64,000 nt of DNA from JBGQAS01 sp963699305 (GTDB lineage: Bacteria; Chloroflexota; Anaerolineae; Anaerolineales; Anaerolineaceae), in the NCBI GenBank assembly GCA_963699305.1, contig OY969431.1, forward strand, positions 1,674,001 to 1,738,000, given 5' to 3'. The notes under the pieces were generated by a model. It saw nothing but the letters and a program-made list of their open reading frames with translations. It searched no databases and was not told where the DNA came from. Every line of letters begins with the position of its first letter. Position 1 is the first letter of the stretch. This document shows positions 1 through 9,373 of this stretch, piece after piece. Position numbers and translations under genes: made by a program.

Positions 1-217
1 TGGAATCGAAATAATCCTGGTAGGCAGTAGGAAAAAGTAAAAAGCTTTTATATTTTTCCAAAACCGGGTATTGAGCAAGCAGCGCGGAGGGTGGCTGTGA
101 AAAATCTGTTAGTTTAGGCATACGGGTAAATACCGGCACCAGGATGATGCAGAAGCATAATACACTGAAACAAATATTTCGGATCACTGCGCCTGTGGAT
201 CTCTTAGAATTTTCCAT
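1..217 (-). CDS. AlgJ/AlgX-like SGNH acetyltransferase-related protein, N-terminus only
   Basis: An open frame starts at the ATG at 217 and runs off the window edge, giving 72 codons. It opens with a short basic stretch and one hydrophobic segment (about residues 12-28, signal anchor). It then has the Pro-rich, aromatic pattern FPTAYQDYF, which resembles the segment just before the SGNH domain in AlgJ/AlgX/DHHW proteins. It overlaps the end of the MBOAT gene by 14 bases, so the two are probably translationally coupled. MBOAT plus AlgJ-like pairs O-acetylate exported polysaccharides, the AlgJ-like partner acting outside the membrane. The catalytic part lies outside the window, so the assignment rests on context and the N-terminal pattern. 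Confidence 0.6.
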   Translation of the reverse strand, partial: MENSKRSTGAVIRNICFSVLCFCIILVPVFTRMPKLTDFSQPPSALLAQYPVLEKYKSFLLFPTAYQDYFDS

Positions 218-1664
218 AAATGTATGCTTGAAATGATGTACCAGTTAGTATAATGATTGAAAAAATAAACAATCCACTGATCACAACATCGCCACAAATC
301 TGCAGGATGAATTTACTTTTCTCATGTTTCGAAAAGAGAATTTCTCGCATCTTAGCAAAAAGTGGTGTGGCAAAAAGAATCCCCATAACCAGCGCTATCC
401 ATGTTAACGGCTGAACTGGAGGGAATACTGCATACGGAAGCGGGTTTACCATACCTTGCAATCCGAGCAGGGATTTAAGGAACTGCAACGTGAATGCCAT
501 ACTTGGTGAAGCAAATAGTAACCAGCTCAACATGATCATGACCAAGAAATATGCATGCTGAATCGGTGCCCAACGTTTCTTTAGCCATTCACCTACTACG
601 CTGGATTCCAAACTGATAGTGATTCCCTGGAGTAATCCCCAGGCAATGAAATTAATCGTCACTCCGTGCCACAAACCAGTTAAGAGAAACACAACCAGGA
701 TGTTCCATGCTTGGAAGTTCCCAGCTCTCAGTTTTCGTTTCCGCTCCAAAGGATAGAAAATGTAGTCTCTGAACCAACGGGAAAGCGTCATATGCCAGCG
801 CCGCCAAAATTCAGATAAGCTTTTTGCGATATATGGAAAATTGAAGTTCTCAGGCAATTGAAATCCAAGGATTTGTCCCAAACCCAATGCCATATCGGTG
901 TATCCCGAAAAATCATAATAAATGCGCAGTGTGAAGCACAGAATGGTCAACCAGGCAAGAGGTGTCGGAAGCAAACCGGATGGATTGCCAAATACACCAG
1001 AATCCACCAATGCCAATTGGTCAGCAATCAGTGTCTTTTTCGCCATCCCGCGAATGAAACGCCTGGCTCCATCTGCCGCAGAAGAAAACGTTAGCTGTAT
1101 TTCTTTTATCTGGGATGAAATTTCCCTATAACGCACAATGGGGCCGGAGATCATTCGAGGAAACATTAACATATACACAAAATACTGCAAGATATTTTTC
1201 TCCGCAATGATGGTACCTTTGGCAACATCGATAGCATATGATATGGCTTGAAAAGTTAAAAACGATAAACCCAAAGGGACATAAATAAATCGAGCAAGAT
1301 AATTATTAATTCCGGGAGGAATGGAATACTGAAAAACCTGCTCGAAGAGTCTTGTCAATTCTGTACGATACGTGGAAACAATTTTGAATCCCAACAGGAA
1401 AATAATATTAATAATTACAGAAACAAGAAGAATTCCTCTAGTTGATTTTTCCTTATTTCGGCGTGCTTGTGTATTTAGCGCCAAACAGAAATCGATCAAA
1501 ACCAAGCACAAAATAAGTGGAAAGTATAATGGTTCCCCCCAGACGAGAAAGAAAAGACTCGCCACCGCCAGTATCCCATTCCTTAACTTACTGCCTGCAA
1601 CCAGATACAGGATGATCGTGACCGGAAGAAAGAGGAATAGAAAAAAAGGGCTGTTGAGATTCAT
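204..1664 (-). CDS. MBOAT-family O-acyltransferase (AlgI/DltB-like)
   Basis: A 486-residue polytopic membrane protein. It carries the MBOAT hallmarks: an SEFWRRWHMTLSRWFRDY block near residues 285-305 and the invariant histidine in GLWHG further on, followed by more membrane helices. Family members move acyl, usually acetyl, groups across the membrane for O-acetylation of extracellular polysaccharide. The next gene is an AlgJ-like partner overlapping by 14 bases, which supports polysaccharide acetylation rather than D-alanylation (no dltA/dltC here). It starts 27 bases after secA on the same strand and may be read from the same transcript. The substrate cannot be told from sequence. Confidence 0.9.
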   Translation of the reverse strand: MNLNSPFFLFLFLPVTIILYLVAGSKLRNGILAVASLFFLVWGEPLYFPLILCLVLIDFCLALNTQARRNKEKSTRGILLVSVIINIIFLLGFKIVSTYRTELTRLFEQVFQYSIPPGINNYLARFIYVPLGLSFLTFQAISYAIDVAKGTIIAEKNILQYFVYMLMFPRMISGPIVRYREISSQIKEIQLTFSSAADGARRFIRGMAKKTLIADQLALVDSGVFGNPSGLLPTPLAWLTILCFTLRIYYDFSGYTDMALGLGQILGFQLPENFNFPYIAKSLSEFWRRWHMTLSRWFRDYIFYPLERKRKLRAGNFQAWNILVVFLLTGLWHGVTINFIAWGLLQGITISLESSVVGEWLKKRWAPIQHAYFLVMIMLSWLLFASPSMAFTLQFLKSLLGLQGMVNPLPYAVFPPVQPLTWIALVMGILFATPLFAKMREILFSKHEKSKFILQICGDVVISGLFIFSIIILTGTSFQAYIYGKF

Positions 1665-1691
1665 TGTTTCAGGATAGGTTTTTCCGATGCA

Positions 1692-4600
1692 TTAATGTTG
1701 ATGCCGGCGTTTTTTCTTTGATTGAGCCATCTCACCTTGCTCATGATTTAGCGCAGGTGATTGTTTTGCAGCTGGATTTGCTTGAACAGTTGTAGAAGCA
1801 GCATTGACCCTTCGGGGTTGCAGGAGGAACATCCGGCTGAGTACCGCAATGCGGATATCAGTCAATAAATTTTTAAACAATTCGGAAGCTTTACCCTTGT
1901 ATTGGACTAACGGGTCACGCTGTGCATAAGCTTCAAGACCAATGGATACACGCACTGCTTCAATGCGGGTAAGGTAATCCACCCACAATTCTGAAATGGC
2001 ACCGAGCAGGATGGTACGGTAAATTTCATTTTGCACTTTCCAACCTAATACGGACCGAATTGCATCACCATCTTCCACTGGAATTTCAGCGACGGACTTT
2101 AAAGCATATCCTTCGACCTTTTCTTTTCCTAGACCCTGCTCGAAATGTGCACGTACAGCAGGATCCATTATTGGAAGCGTGGCTCCCATTTGAACCAGGC
2201 GGTCGAATTCCATCCTACCCCACACGTTATGCAATGCTTTTTGGGCATTTTCAAGATGGTGGATGATCTTTTCAATGGTTTCTTCACCAGACCAGTTCTG
2301 CAATTCCTGACCGGCAAGGAAGAAGTAATTAAGGAGGACGACGCGCCGCCAACCACGCTGGTGGGTACGTTGGTCGATCTGTGTTCGTACGCCATGTGCC
2401 ATTGCCATCAGCGCCAGGAGAAGATCCTCATCACTCGATAGTTTTCCCTGTGTGCGGTTGAGCAGATTATCCAGGTTTGCTGCAATCTCCCCGGAGCTGC
2501 CGGCAATTCTTTCCATGCGCCGATCAAATTTCTGCTCCACTGCTTGAATGAGCGTGTCAGCAACAACAGCCCAATCCTGGTTTACCAATTCAGCCGGTTT
2601 TAGTTCCAATGACTCATCAAGTCGCCGTTCGAAAGCGCCTACCATGCGCGTTATGCTGACGCCCATCAATGCGGATTCTATTTGTGTGCGCAGCGCTTCT
2701 TTTGCTTCAGCTGATCCTGTTGGAAAGTCACGGAATTGATCGCCCGATAGCCTTAGCGGGATGCGCACCATCGTGGATAGTTCCTCAAGTAATTCCTGTG
2801 GTTTGCGTTGCTCGATACCTTCGCCTGTATCGCCCAGGCCATCAAAAAATGTATCCAGAATATCGAGATGCTCGCGCTGTTGATTTCCCAACGCTTCATC
2901 CGTCTTATCGATCATCTGCCGGGCGGAGCGCATCAAATGATCTCTTTCCGTTTGAAGCGCTTGCCGGGCAATTTCCTGGAGACCGGTTTTTAGTTTCTTC
3001 GAATCCGGTTTTTCGCCGGTGATTTTTTTTAGTTCCACGAGGACCTGGGTGAGTGGGAACGAAGGAACCAACGCTTTTTCCTGTTCAAAATACATGGTGG
3101 GTTGGATCTCTTCCAGGTAGGCAAGCAGTTTCCATGGACCTTCTTCATCCTGCATTGCCTCGGGGACGCGCCGTTTGATCTCAGTACGCAGCATCTCCAG
3201 TACGTCCTCTTGAAGATCATCCTTGGAAAAGACACGGTCTCTTTCACCATAGATCCGGTTGCGCTGTTGGTTGAGAACATCATCGTATTCGAGCAGGTGC
3301 TTGCGGATATCAAAATTGCTACCCTCAACCCGCTCCTGCGCTTGTTCCACAAGCCTTCCCAGCATGCCGCTTTCAATCGGTATGGAAGGGTCAATGTTAA
3401 ACATACTCATTAAACTCTCAGCACGTCCACCGCCAAACAAACGCATCAGCTCATCTTCCAGTGAAAGGTAGAACCGTGATGAACCCGGGTCGCCCTGGCG
3501 GGCGGATCGCCCGCGTAGTTGGTTATCGATGCGACGCGCTTCATGACGTTCCGAGCCTACAACATGCAGACCGCCCAACACCCGCACGCGTTCCATTTCT
3601 TCAAGATACTGATGAAAGGCTTTTACTGAATCTTCGTAAATGCCAACCTGTTCCTCGGTCAAGCCATTGACCATCTTCCGCAATTCTTCGATGGATTTTT
3701 CATACGGCTCAAAACCCGCTTTTGCGATCACATGGATGACATCCTGTAAAATATCATCCCGAAGCTGCCCCCCCAGTTTGATATCCACACCGCGGCCAGC
3801 CATGTTGGTGGCAATGGTTACTGCACCAAATGCTCCGGCACGTGCAATGATGACTGCTTCTTCATCGTGCTTGCGGGCGTTCAAGACCTGGTGCTGCACG
3901 CCACCCTGCACTGCTTTAATCAAACGGGGAGTATCTGTTTCTCCCAGGCGAAGGATGGAAAGCAGGCGCTTGACATTTTCCGCTTCGTCCGGGTTCATGG
4001 AAAGAATACCCACGCCACGCGCAAAATTACGCATTTCACTTGTATTCAATTTATCCATTGGTTGGTTGAGAAATTTCAACTCCGCATGATCGCGTTCCGA
4101 AGCTGCATTGGGATTGGCAGCCAGCCAGGCTTCACGGATCATCACCGTCTGAACCAGCCTGCGCAACGGTTCTGCATTCAACCGATCTGAAAGCCGTTCG
4201 GAATGTTCAACCGAAGTGGTGCCAACCAATTGCGGTCTGCCGATTATGTGATATCGCAGGATCTCCAGGGTAATAGCCCGCAGTTTAGCTTCTTCGGTGC
4301 GATACACCACGTCCGGAAAGTCCTTGCGTTTCCAGAAGGCAGGTTTTTGCTCCGGGTCCTCACGTTTACTGTAATACTGGAACTTGTACCCTTCTTCATC
4401 GCGATCATCCATTACCACCAATTCAGAACCGGTATGCGATGCAACATATTCCAGGTTGGTGGGAATGGGGACGATATCCAGTTTATAGATCTTGAAGAAT
4501 TCTTCCTTCTCCGTCCAGGCAGTACCGGTCATACCTGCCAATTTTTTATACATGCGGAAGTAGTTTTGCAGGGTGATGGTGGCATAGGTGACATTTTCGG

Positions 4601-5738
4601 GCTCCACCTTAACACCTTCCTTGGCTTCCACTGCCTGATGCAGTCCTTCCGACCAGCGTCTTCCGGGCATGAGCCTGCCGGTGAATTCATCAACAATGAT
4701 CACCTTGCCAGCTTGCACGAGATAATCTTTGTTGCGGCGATAAAGGAATTGAGCTCGAAGACTTTGTTCGAGATAACCCAACATGCGTGCCTGTTCGGGA
4801 GTGATATCTTCGGGGCGGTCGGGGTCTCGTAGGGAAGTCCCCAAAATTTCCTCGATATGCGCTTCACCGATCTCTGTAAGCGAAACCGACCTGTCTTTTT
4901 CACTCACTTCATAATCTTCGGGATGCAATTGCCGGACGACCTGGGCTGTTTTGATGTACCATTCCGCTTCATCCTGGGCAGGTCCAGAGATGATCAACGG
5001 GGTGCGGGCTTCATCGATAAGGATGTTATCCACTTCATCGACGATGGCATAAAAATGCCCGCGCTGTGAACGGTCTGCCAGGCGTTGAGCAAGGTTATCT
5101 CGCAGGTAATCAAATCCGAATTCGCTGTTCGTACCATAGGTGATATCCGCCCGATACGCTTCCACGCGTTCCACCATGCGAAGCTGTTGTTGATCTTCAT
5201 GGGTTGCCTGGATTGAGAAATCCACCAGGAACGCCTTTTGTCCATTCTCGGTGCGCGCAGCCATCTGGAGTACACCCACCGACAAACCGAGTGCATGGTA
5301 TATAGGCGCCATCCAGCGCGCATCACGCCGGGCAAGATAATCATTTACTGTGACCAGATGGGTCCCATTACCGGCCAGAGCATTTAAATACAACGGCAAC
5401 GTTGCAACCAGGGTCTTCCCTTCACCAGTTTTCATTTCAGCTATCTTGCCCTGGTGCAGCACCATTCCACCAATCATCTGCACATCATAATGTCGCAAGC
5501 CGATGGTGCGCTTGGATGCTTCCCTCACCGTGGCAAATACTTCCGGCAGGATGTCATCCAGTGTTTTTCCTGCAGCAAGTTGGTTTCTAAAATCCTGCGT
5601 CTTGCCCTTTAATGCATCGTCACTCAATTGCTCCAAATCGTTTTCAAATGCATTGATCTGGTCGATAATGGATGAAATTTTTTGAAGTTCGCGCCGAGTG
5701 GAATCGGTGTCGAACGCATTTTTTATCTTTTGGAACAT
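1692..5738 (-). CDS. secA: Preprotein translocase ATPase SecA, oversized
   Basis: This is the ATPase motor of the Sec translocon, pushing unfolded preproteins through SecYEG. Visible features are Walker A MKTGEGKT (residues 102-109), the DEVDNILIDEARTPLIISG segment (DEVD box), the TYGTNSEFGFDYLRDN block, the MAGMTGTA-type motif (LAGMTGTA) and the second helicase lobe with GRGVDIKLGG and QLRGRSARQGDPG. At 1348 residues it is far longer than the roughly 900 usual. The extra length lies in an insert after LAGMTGTAWTEKEEF and in a long C-terminal helical region. The usual C-terminal Cys-rich zinc/SecB-binding tail is absent; the end is AQSKKKRRHQH. A good AGAGAGG ribosome site precedes the ATG. 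The frame is intact. Confidence 0.97.
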   Translation of the reverse strand: MFQKIKNAFDTDSTRRELQKISSIIDQINAFENDLEQLSDDALKGKTQDFRNQLAAGKTLDDILPEVFATVREASKRTIGLRHYDVQMIGGMVLHQGKIAEMKTGEGKTLVATLPLYLNALAGNGTHLVTVNDYLARRDARWMAPIYHALGLSVGVLQMAARTENGQKAFLVDFSIQATHEDQQQLRMVERVEAYRADITYGTNSEFGFDYLRDNLAQRLADRSQRGHFYAIVDEVDNILIDEARTPLIISGPAQDEAEWYIKTAQVVRQLHPEDYEVSEKDRSVSLTEIGEAHIEEILGTSLRDPDRPEDITPEQARMLGYLEQSLRAQFLYRRNKDYLVQAGKVIIVDEFTGRLMPGRRWSEGLHQAVEAKEGVKVEPENVTYATITLQNYFRMYKKLAGMTGTAWTEKEEFFKIYKLDIVPIPTNLEYVASHTGSELVVMDDRDEEGYKFQYYSKREDPEQKPAFWKRKDFPDVVYRTEEAKLRAITLEILRYHIIGRPQLVGTTSVEHSERLSDRLNAEPLRRLVQTVMIREAWLAANPNAASERDHAELKFLNQPMDKLNTSEMRNFARGVGILSMNPDEAENVKRLLSILRLGETDTPRLIKAVQGGVQHQVLNARKHDEEAVIIARAGAFGAVTIATNMAGRGVDIKLGGQLRDDILQDVIHVIAKAGFEPYEKSIEELRKMVNGLTEEQVGIYEDSVKAFHQYLEEMERVRVLGGLHVVGSERHEARRIDNQLRGRSARQGDPGSSRFYLSLEDELMRLFGGGRAESLMSMFNIDPSIPIESGMLGRLVEQAQERVEGSNFDIRKHLLEYDDVLNQQRNRIYGERDRVFSKDDLQEDVLEMLRTEIKRRVPEAMQDEEGPWKLLAYLEEIQPTMYFEQEKALVPSFPLTQVLVELKKITGEKPDSKKLKTGLQEIARQALQTERDHLMRSARQMIDKTDEALGNQQREHLDILDTFFDGLGDTGEGIEQRKPQELLEELSTMVRIPLRLSGDQFRDFPTGSAEAKEALRTQIESALMGVSITRMVGAFERRLDESLELKPAELVNQDWAVVADTLIQAVEQKFDRRMERIAGSSGEIAANLDNLLNRTQGKLSSDEDLLLALMAMAHGVRTQIDQRTHQRGWRRVVLLNYFFLAGQELQNWSGEETIEKIIHHLENAQKALHNVWGRMEFDRLVQMGATLPIMDPAVRAHFEQGLGKEKVEGYALKSVAEIPVEDGDAIRSVLGWKVQNEIYRTILLGAISELWVDYLTRIEAVRVSIGLEAYAQRDPLVQYKGKASELFKNLLTDIRIAVLSRMFLLQPRRVNAASTTVQANPAAKQSPALNHEQGEMAQSKKKRRHQH

Positions 5739-5774
5739 GGTGGGAACCTCTCTGGAGAGGGATTATAGCATAAT

Positions 5775-5802
5775 GAAAAAAGATACCTTTTCAGGCATCT
5801 TT
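5775..5802 (-). terminator. Rho-independent terminator after surE
   Basis: On the minus strand AAAGATGCC and GGTATCTTT pair over 9 bp (one G-U) around a 6-base loop, followed by a run of U. It lies between the surE stop and the secA start, so secA probably has its own promoter or is reached by read-through. Confidence 0.8.
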
Positions 5803-5829
5803 CTTGAATTATGGATCGTTTTCTAATGC

Positions 5830-6639
5830 TCATGATTCAATGCTGATTTTCCAGCCTTTTAATGTAGAAATGACTTGCTCTGCGGTCATATCCAGCTTGA
5901 GCGGTGTCACGGAGGCGAAGCCTTCTTTCATTGCCCCGTAATCCGTGTCCTTTTCCGGTACTCCGGTGGGTGCAGCTCCGCCAATCCAGAAATACGGTTT
6001 ACCGCGCGGATCTAGGCGCCGCACCAATTCGTCATGGTACAAGCGCAATCCCTGGCGAGTTATTGAAAATCCCTTTATTTTATCCAAAGAAAGATATGGT
6101 ACGTTCAGGTTCAACAGCACGTTTTCCGGCATCCCGTTTTTTATCACGTGCTTTGCCAGCGTGCAGGCAACCCGGGCAGCAGCGGTGAAATCGATAGCGC
6201 CCGAATGGTTTTCAGGACTATCCAAAGAAACCGCAATCGCAGGTAATCCAGCAATTGCAGCTTCCATGGCCGCTGTCACCGTCCCGGAATACGTCACGTC
6301 ATGCCCGATGTTTGCATTTGGGTTGATGCCTGAAACAACAAGGTCTATCTTTTCTTTGATAAACCCTAGAAGCGCCAGAGCTACACAGTCCGACGGTGCG
6401 CCATCGCTGGTGAACGCCCGACTGCCATCCGCCAGCGTGGTTTCCTTCACACGCATCGGCCGGTGCATCGTTTTAACATGCCCGGAAGCCGACCAGTTAT
6501 GATCGGGAGCCAGTACGGTCACTTTCCCCAGATTCCTCATCGCCTGTGCGAGCGCCAGCAAGCCGGGTGCATTAATGCCATCATCGTTTGTCACAAGGAT
6601 ATGGAGCGGTTTTTTCGGTGTTACAAGTCGTTTTGTCAT
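5830..6639 (-). CDS. surE: 5'/3'-nucleotidase SurE
   Basis: A metal-dependent survival-protein nucleotidase that dephosphorylates nucleoside monophosphates. The 269-residue length is normal. The N-terminal metal site VTNDDGINAPG (about residues 15-25) and the downstream SGINPNANIGHDVTYSGTV motif are both intact, with GAPSDCVALAL between them, giving the metal ligands and phosphate-binding residues of the family. It lies 23 bases downstream of the VIT-type transporter gene and is followed by its own terminator. SurE is often linked to pcm in other bacteria; here pcm is about 32 kb away. Confidence 0.96.
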   Translation of the reverse strand: MTKRLVTPKKPLHILVTNDDGINAPGLLALAQAMRNLGKVTVLAPDHNWSASGHVKTMHRPMRVKETTLADGSRAFTSDGAPSDCVALALLGFIKEKIDLVVSGINPNANIGHDVTYSGTVTAAMEAAIAGLPAIAVSLDSPENHSGAIDFTAAARVACTLAKHVIKNGMPENVLLNLNVPYLSLDKIKGFSITRQGLRLYHDELVRRLDPRGKPYFWIGGAAPTGVPEKDTDYGAMKEGFASVTPLKLDMTAEQVISTLKGWKISIES

Positions 6640-6662
6640 ATATTATTCGTCAAAATCAATTT

Positions 6663-7478
6663 TTACCCACCCAGGGGTTTCAACAACACGCCGATAAAAT
6701 AAGCAACAGCAGCTGCCAACCCACCCACGATCAACATTTCAAGACCGCTGCGAACAGGGTTGCGCTGTGTGATGAAAAATTTAGCAGCCCCAAGACCAAA
6801 TAAGGCAACCGCTGAGAGGATGATGGAGATCAGAAATAGAGTTGAAGTTGACATTCCAGTTTTGAACACCAGGTCGATCACGTAGATCAACAAAGGCAAT
6901 AAACCGAAAACCAAAAATGAACCAAAGGTGATTAATGCCGCTGACATGGGTTTACGTTCGTCCCGGACCAACCCCAACTCTTCAATCATCATGGCGTCCA
7001 CCCAGCGGGTTTTATCCTTGGCTTTAATATCAATCAGTTTCTTGGCATCAGCAGCAGGGTACCCTTGTTTGTTATAAATGGCTTCCAATTCCTTCTTTTC
7101 CCCTTCGGGATAATTTTCCACCTCCCACAGTTCGCGCTGTCGCTCACGATCGTAATACTCCTTTTCGCTTTTCATGGAAAGGAACGCCCCCACACCCATT
7201 GAAAATCCATCACCCAACAGGTTGGCAGCCCCCAGGATGAGCAATACTCCAGAGGAAAGTGACGCTCCAGCCACTCCACTCACCACGGCAAAAATCGAAA
7301 TGATGCCATCCAACCCGCCGTACACCATATTGCCGATGAATTGCGAGCCTGCCGAGCCGTGTTTTTCAATAGCCACCTTGATGGCTTTTGCATCATGCGC
7401 TTTTTTGGATGCTGCCAGGTTGCGATTCTCAAAAGCCTGGCGCGCCTCTTCAAGTCGTTTGGAAATACTCATGGTCAC
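6663..7478 (-). CDS. VIT1/CCC1-family transporter
   Basis: A 271-residue membrane protein of the vacuolar iron transporter family, expected to move Fe or Mn ions. The N-terminal part has the family signature GNMVYGGLDGIISIFAVVSG, then a second helix with GDGFSMGVGAFLS and a charged loop (EKEYYDRERQRE) that forms the metal-binding region in this family. Three further hydrophobic helices sit in the last 100 residues. The order of helices and charged loop fits VIT proteins better than the rubrerythrin-fused forms. It is transcribed divergently from the GNAT gene and precedes surE by 23 bases. Confidence 0.88.
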   Translation of the reverse strand: MTMSISKRLEEARQAFENRNLAASKKAHDAKAIKVAIEKHGSAGSQFIGNMVYGGLDGIISIFAVVSGVAGASLSSGVLLILGAANLLGDGFSMGVGAFLSMKSEKEYYDRERQRELWEVENYPEGEKKELEAIYNKQGYPAADAKKLIDIKAKDKTRWVDAMMIEELGLVRDERKPMSAALITFGSFLVFGLLPLLIYVIDLVFKTGMSTSTLFLISIILSAVALFGLGAAKFFITQRNPVRSGLEMLIVGGLAAAVAYFIGVLLKPLGG

Positions 7479-7549
7479 CTCTCTCGAAACCTGATTAATA
7501 TATCATACAACAATTTTTTCCTGATATCATGCTTGGAGAGGAAAGTCTG

Positions 7550-8137
7550 ATGAAAATTCAAAGAATCAACCCGCAAGAATTGAATTTATATGCCCGCATC
7601 CCGATGAAATTCACGGTATCTTCCATTTTCAAAATTGAGACAATCGAAAAAGGGCTCGGTGGATTAATAATGATGGAAAAATCTCTCACCACACCTTACA
7701 TCAAGGATTACGATGAAAAAGAGACTCCACTTTCCTGGTACAAGCAGTTCAATTTGGAAAACTGGGGGATTTTTTTAATGGGGGATGGCGAACAGTTTAT
7801 TGGCGGCGCAGCGGTGGCAACGAAAACGCCAGCAGTGAACATGCTTGAAAACCGCCCGGACCTGGCGGTTTTATGGGATATCCGCATCCATCCGGATTGG
7901 CAGAGGAAAGGGTATGGCAGAGCGCTTTTCAACCACTGCGTCGATTGGGCTGGACAGCAACGTTTCCGGCAAATGAAGATCGAAACACAAAATATCAATG
8001 TCCCCGCCTGTCGATTCTATGCCAGTATGGGGTGTGAGCTGGGGATGATCCATCGATATGGGTATGCAGCAGACACCACTATTGCACATGAAGCCATGTT
8101 ATTTTGGTATTTGGATCTTGGCAAAAGGTCAAAATGA
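7550..8137 (+). CDS. GNAT-family N-acetyltransferase
   Basis: A 195-residue acetyltransferase of the GNAT fold. The acetyl-CoA motif RKGYGRALF follows the beta-strand LWDIRIHPDW, and a later NVPACRFYASMGCELG segment is the typical motif B region. I chose the ATG at 7550 over the in-frame ATG at 7529 because the ribosome site GGAGAGGAAAG lies between them. The substrate is unknown. It is divergent from the VIT gene and stands alone before the rpsB operon, so context gives no hint of its role. Confidence 0.85.
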   Translation: MKIQRINPQELNLYARIPMKFTVSSIFKIETIEKGLGGLIMMEKSLTTPYIKDYDEKETPLSWYKQFNLENWGIFLMGDGEQFIGGAAVATKTPAVNMLENRPDLAVLWDIRIHPDWQRKGYGRALFNHCVDWAGQQRFRQMKIETQNINVPACRFYASMGCELGMIHRYGYAADTTIAHEAMLFWYLDLGKRSK

Positions 8138-8212
8138 TCCCCGGATCGTACCCAAATGATCCTGCAATCTATTTTTCATGCAGCCAACCCGATTTCATGG
8201 TAAAATCCATCC

Positions 8213-8326
8213 TTGTGCTGAAAAGCGCAAATCTAAACCTCACGCTTCCGGACTGACTCTCCGTGCCGCCATTGTGCGGTGATGAGCCGGGATGAAGGAA
8301 GCGCTAGAAAAACGCAAAGGAGTATC
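8213..8326 (+). promoter_or_regulatory. Structured 5' leader of rpsB-tsf, candidate S2 autoregulatory element
   Basis: The leader holds nested inverted repeats: a 5-bp hairpin at 8213-8228, a 7-bp long-range pair CGCTTCC (8243-8249) with GGAAGCG (8297-8303), and inside it CCGC (8266-8269) with GCGG (8276-8279) around a 6-base loop. The AAGGAG ribosome site follows directly. Autoregulatory rpsB leaders are known in several phyla. This one is a candidate by position and pairing only; I have not matched it to a known family. Confidence 0.5.
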
Positions 8327-9373
8327 ATGTCCAATTCTGTTATTTCCATGAAGGCATTGCTCGAATCCGGCGTCCATTTTGGTCACCGTACTAATAAATG
8401 GCATCCGGCAATGAAACCGTATATCTTCACCGAACGCAATGGCATCCATATCATTGACCTGCAGCAAACCGTCAAAGCCATCAATACCGCGTACGAGAAG
8501 ATCCGTGAAACCGTGATGAATGGCGGCACCGTGCTTTTTGTAGGCACCAAGCGCCAGGCTCAGGAGACCGTAAAGGAAGAAGCTGTACGCTGTGGTATGC
8601 CTTATGTTACCGAACGTTGGCTGGGTGGGATGATCACGAACTGGTCGACCATCTATCAGCGCATCATGGAGCTCGAACGGCTGGAACGCTTGCGCGACTC
8701 TGGCGATATCAACCGCCTGACCAAGAAGGAAGGGTTGATGATCACCCGCGAGATCAACCGCCTGCTCATCCGTCTTTCCGGCGTACGCAAAATCACCCGG
8801 CTGCCGGATCTGGCTTTTGTTGTGGATGTCACCCGTGAAGCCACCGCCGTCCATGAAGCCAATTTGCGTGACATCCCGGTGATCGCCCTCGTGGATACCA
8901 ACTGCGATCCGTCTAATATCGATTTTGTCATCCCTTCCAATGACGACGCCATCCGTGCCATCAAGCTGCTGGTTTCCAAGATGGCAGATGCCGTCCTGGA
9001 AGGTAAAGCGATGCGCAAAGAGGAAGAGATCCCCGTCCCAATGGCTGAAAGTGAAGCCGCCCTCGCCGGTGTTGAAGTATCTGCCGGGTTGGAAGAAGAC
9101 GTGGAAGATGAAAAATTGCTCGGCAAGGCGACCCGTGCCAAATTGGCAAGCACCAAACCGGAAGTTGAAGAAACAGTAGTCCCTGCAGAAACCAAAGAAA
9201 TACCCACTGAACCCGAGGTTGTCCCGGTGAAAGCCAAGAAGAAGGAAGTGACCCCGGAACCTGTCAAGGAACCGGCTAAAGAAAAGAAAGTTGAAAAAGC
9301 CGAGAAAAAAGATAAAGAAGAAAAGAAAGAAAAAAAGGAAAAGAAGACTGTAAAGAAAGAAACAGGTGAGTAA
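8327..9373 (+). CDS. rpsB: Small-subunit ribosomal protein S2 with long charged tail
   Basis: S2 joins the 30S subunit late and helps bind S1-like proteins. The core is typical: MKALLESGVHFGHRTNKW at the start, LFVGTKRQAQ, RWLGGMITNW, and DTNCDPSNIDFVIPSNDDA. I chose the ATG at 8327, which has AAAGGAG just upstream, over an in-frame ATG at 8279 inside the structured leader. At 348 residues it is about 100 longer than usual. The excess is a C-terminal tail, acidic at first and then almost purely Lys/Glu with Pro, ending in KKETGE. The tail is presumably disordered. The stop overlaps the tsf start (TAATG). Confidence 0.97.
   Translation: MSNSVISMKALLESGVHFGHRTNKWHPAMKPYIFTERNGIHIIDLQQTVKAINTAYEKIRETVMNGGTVLFVGTKRQAQETVKEEAVRCGMPYVTERWLGGMITNWSTIYQRIMELERLERLRDSGDINRLTKKEGLMITREINRLLIRLSGVRKITRLPDLAFVVDVTREATAVHEANLRDIPVIALVDTNCDPSNIDFVIPSNDDAIRAIKLLVSKMADAVLEGKAMRKEEEIPVPMAESEAALAGVEVSAGLEEDVEDEKLLGKATRAKLASTKPEVEETVVPAETKEIPTEPEVVPVKAKKKEVTPEPVKEPAKEKKVEKAEKKDKEEKKEKKEKKTVKKETGE

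Noticed and set aside
7529..7549. GNAT start at the first ATG
   Set aside because: The ribosome site lies downstream of this ATG and upstream of the one at 7550.
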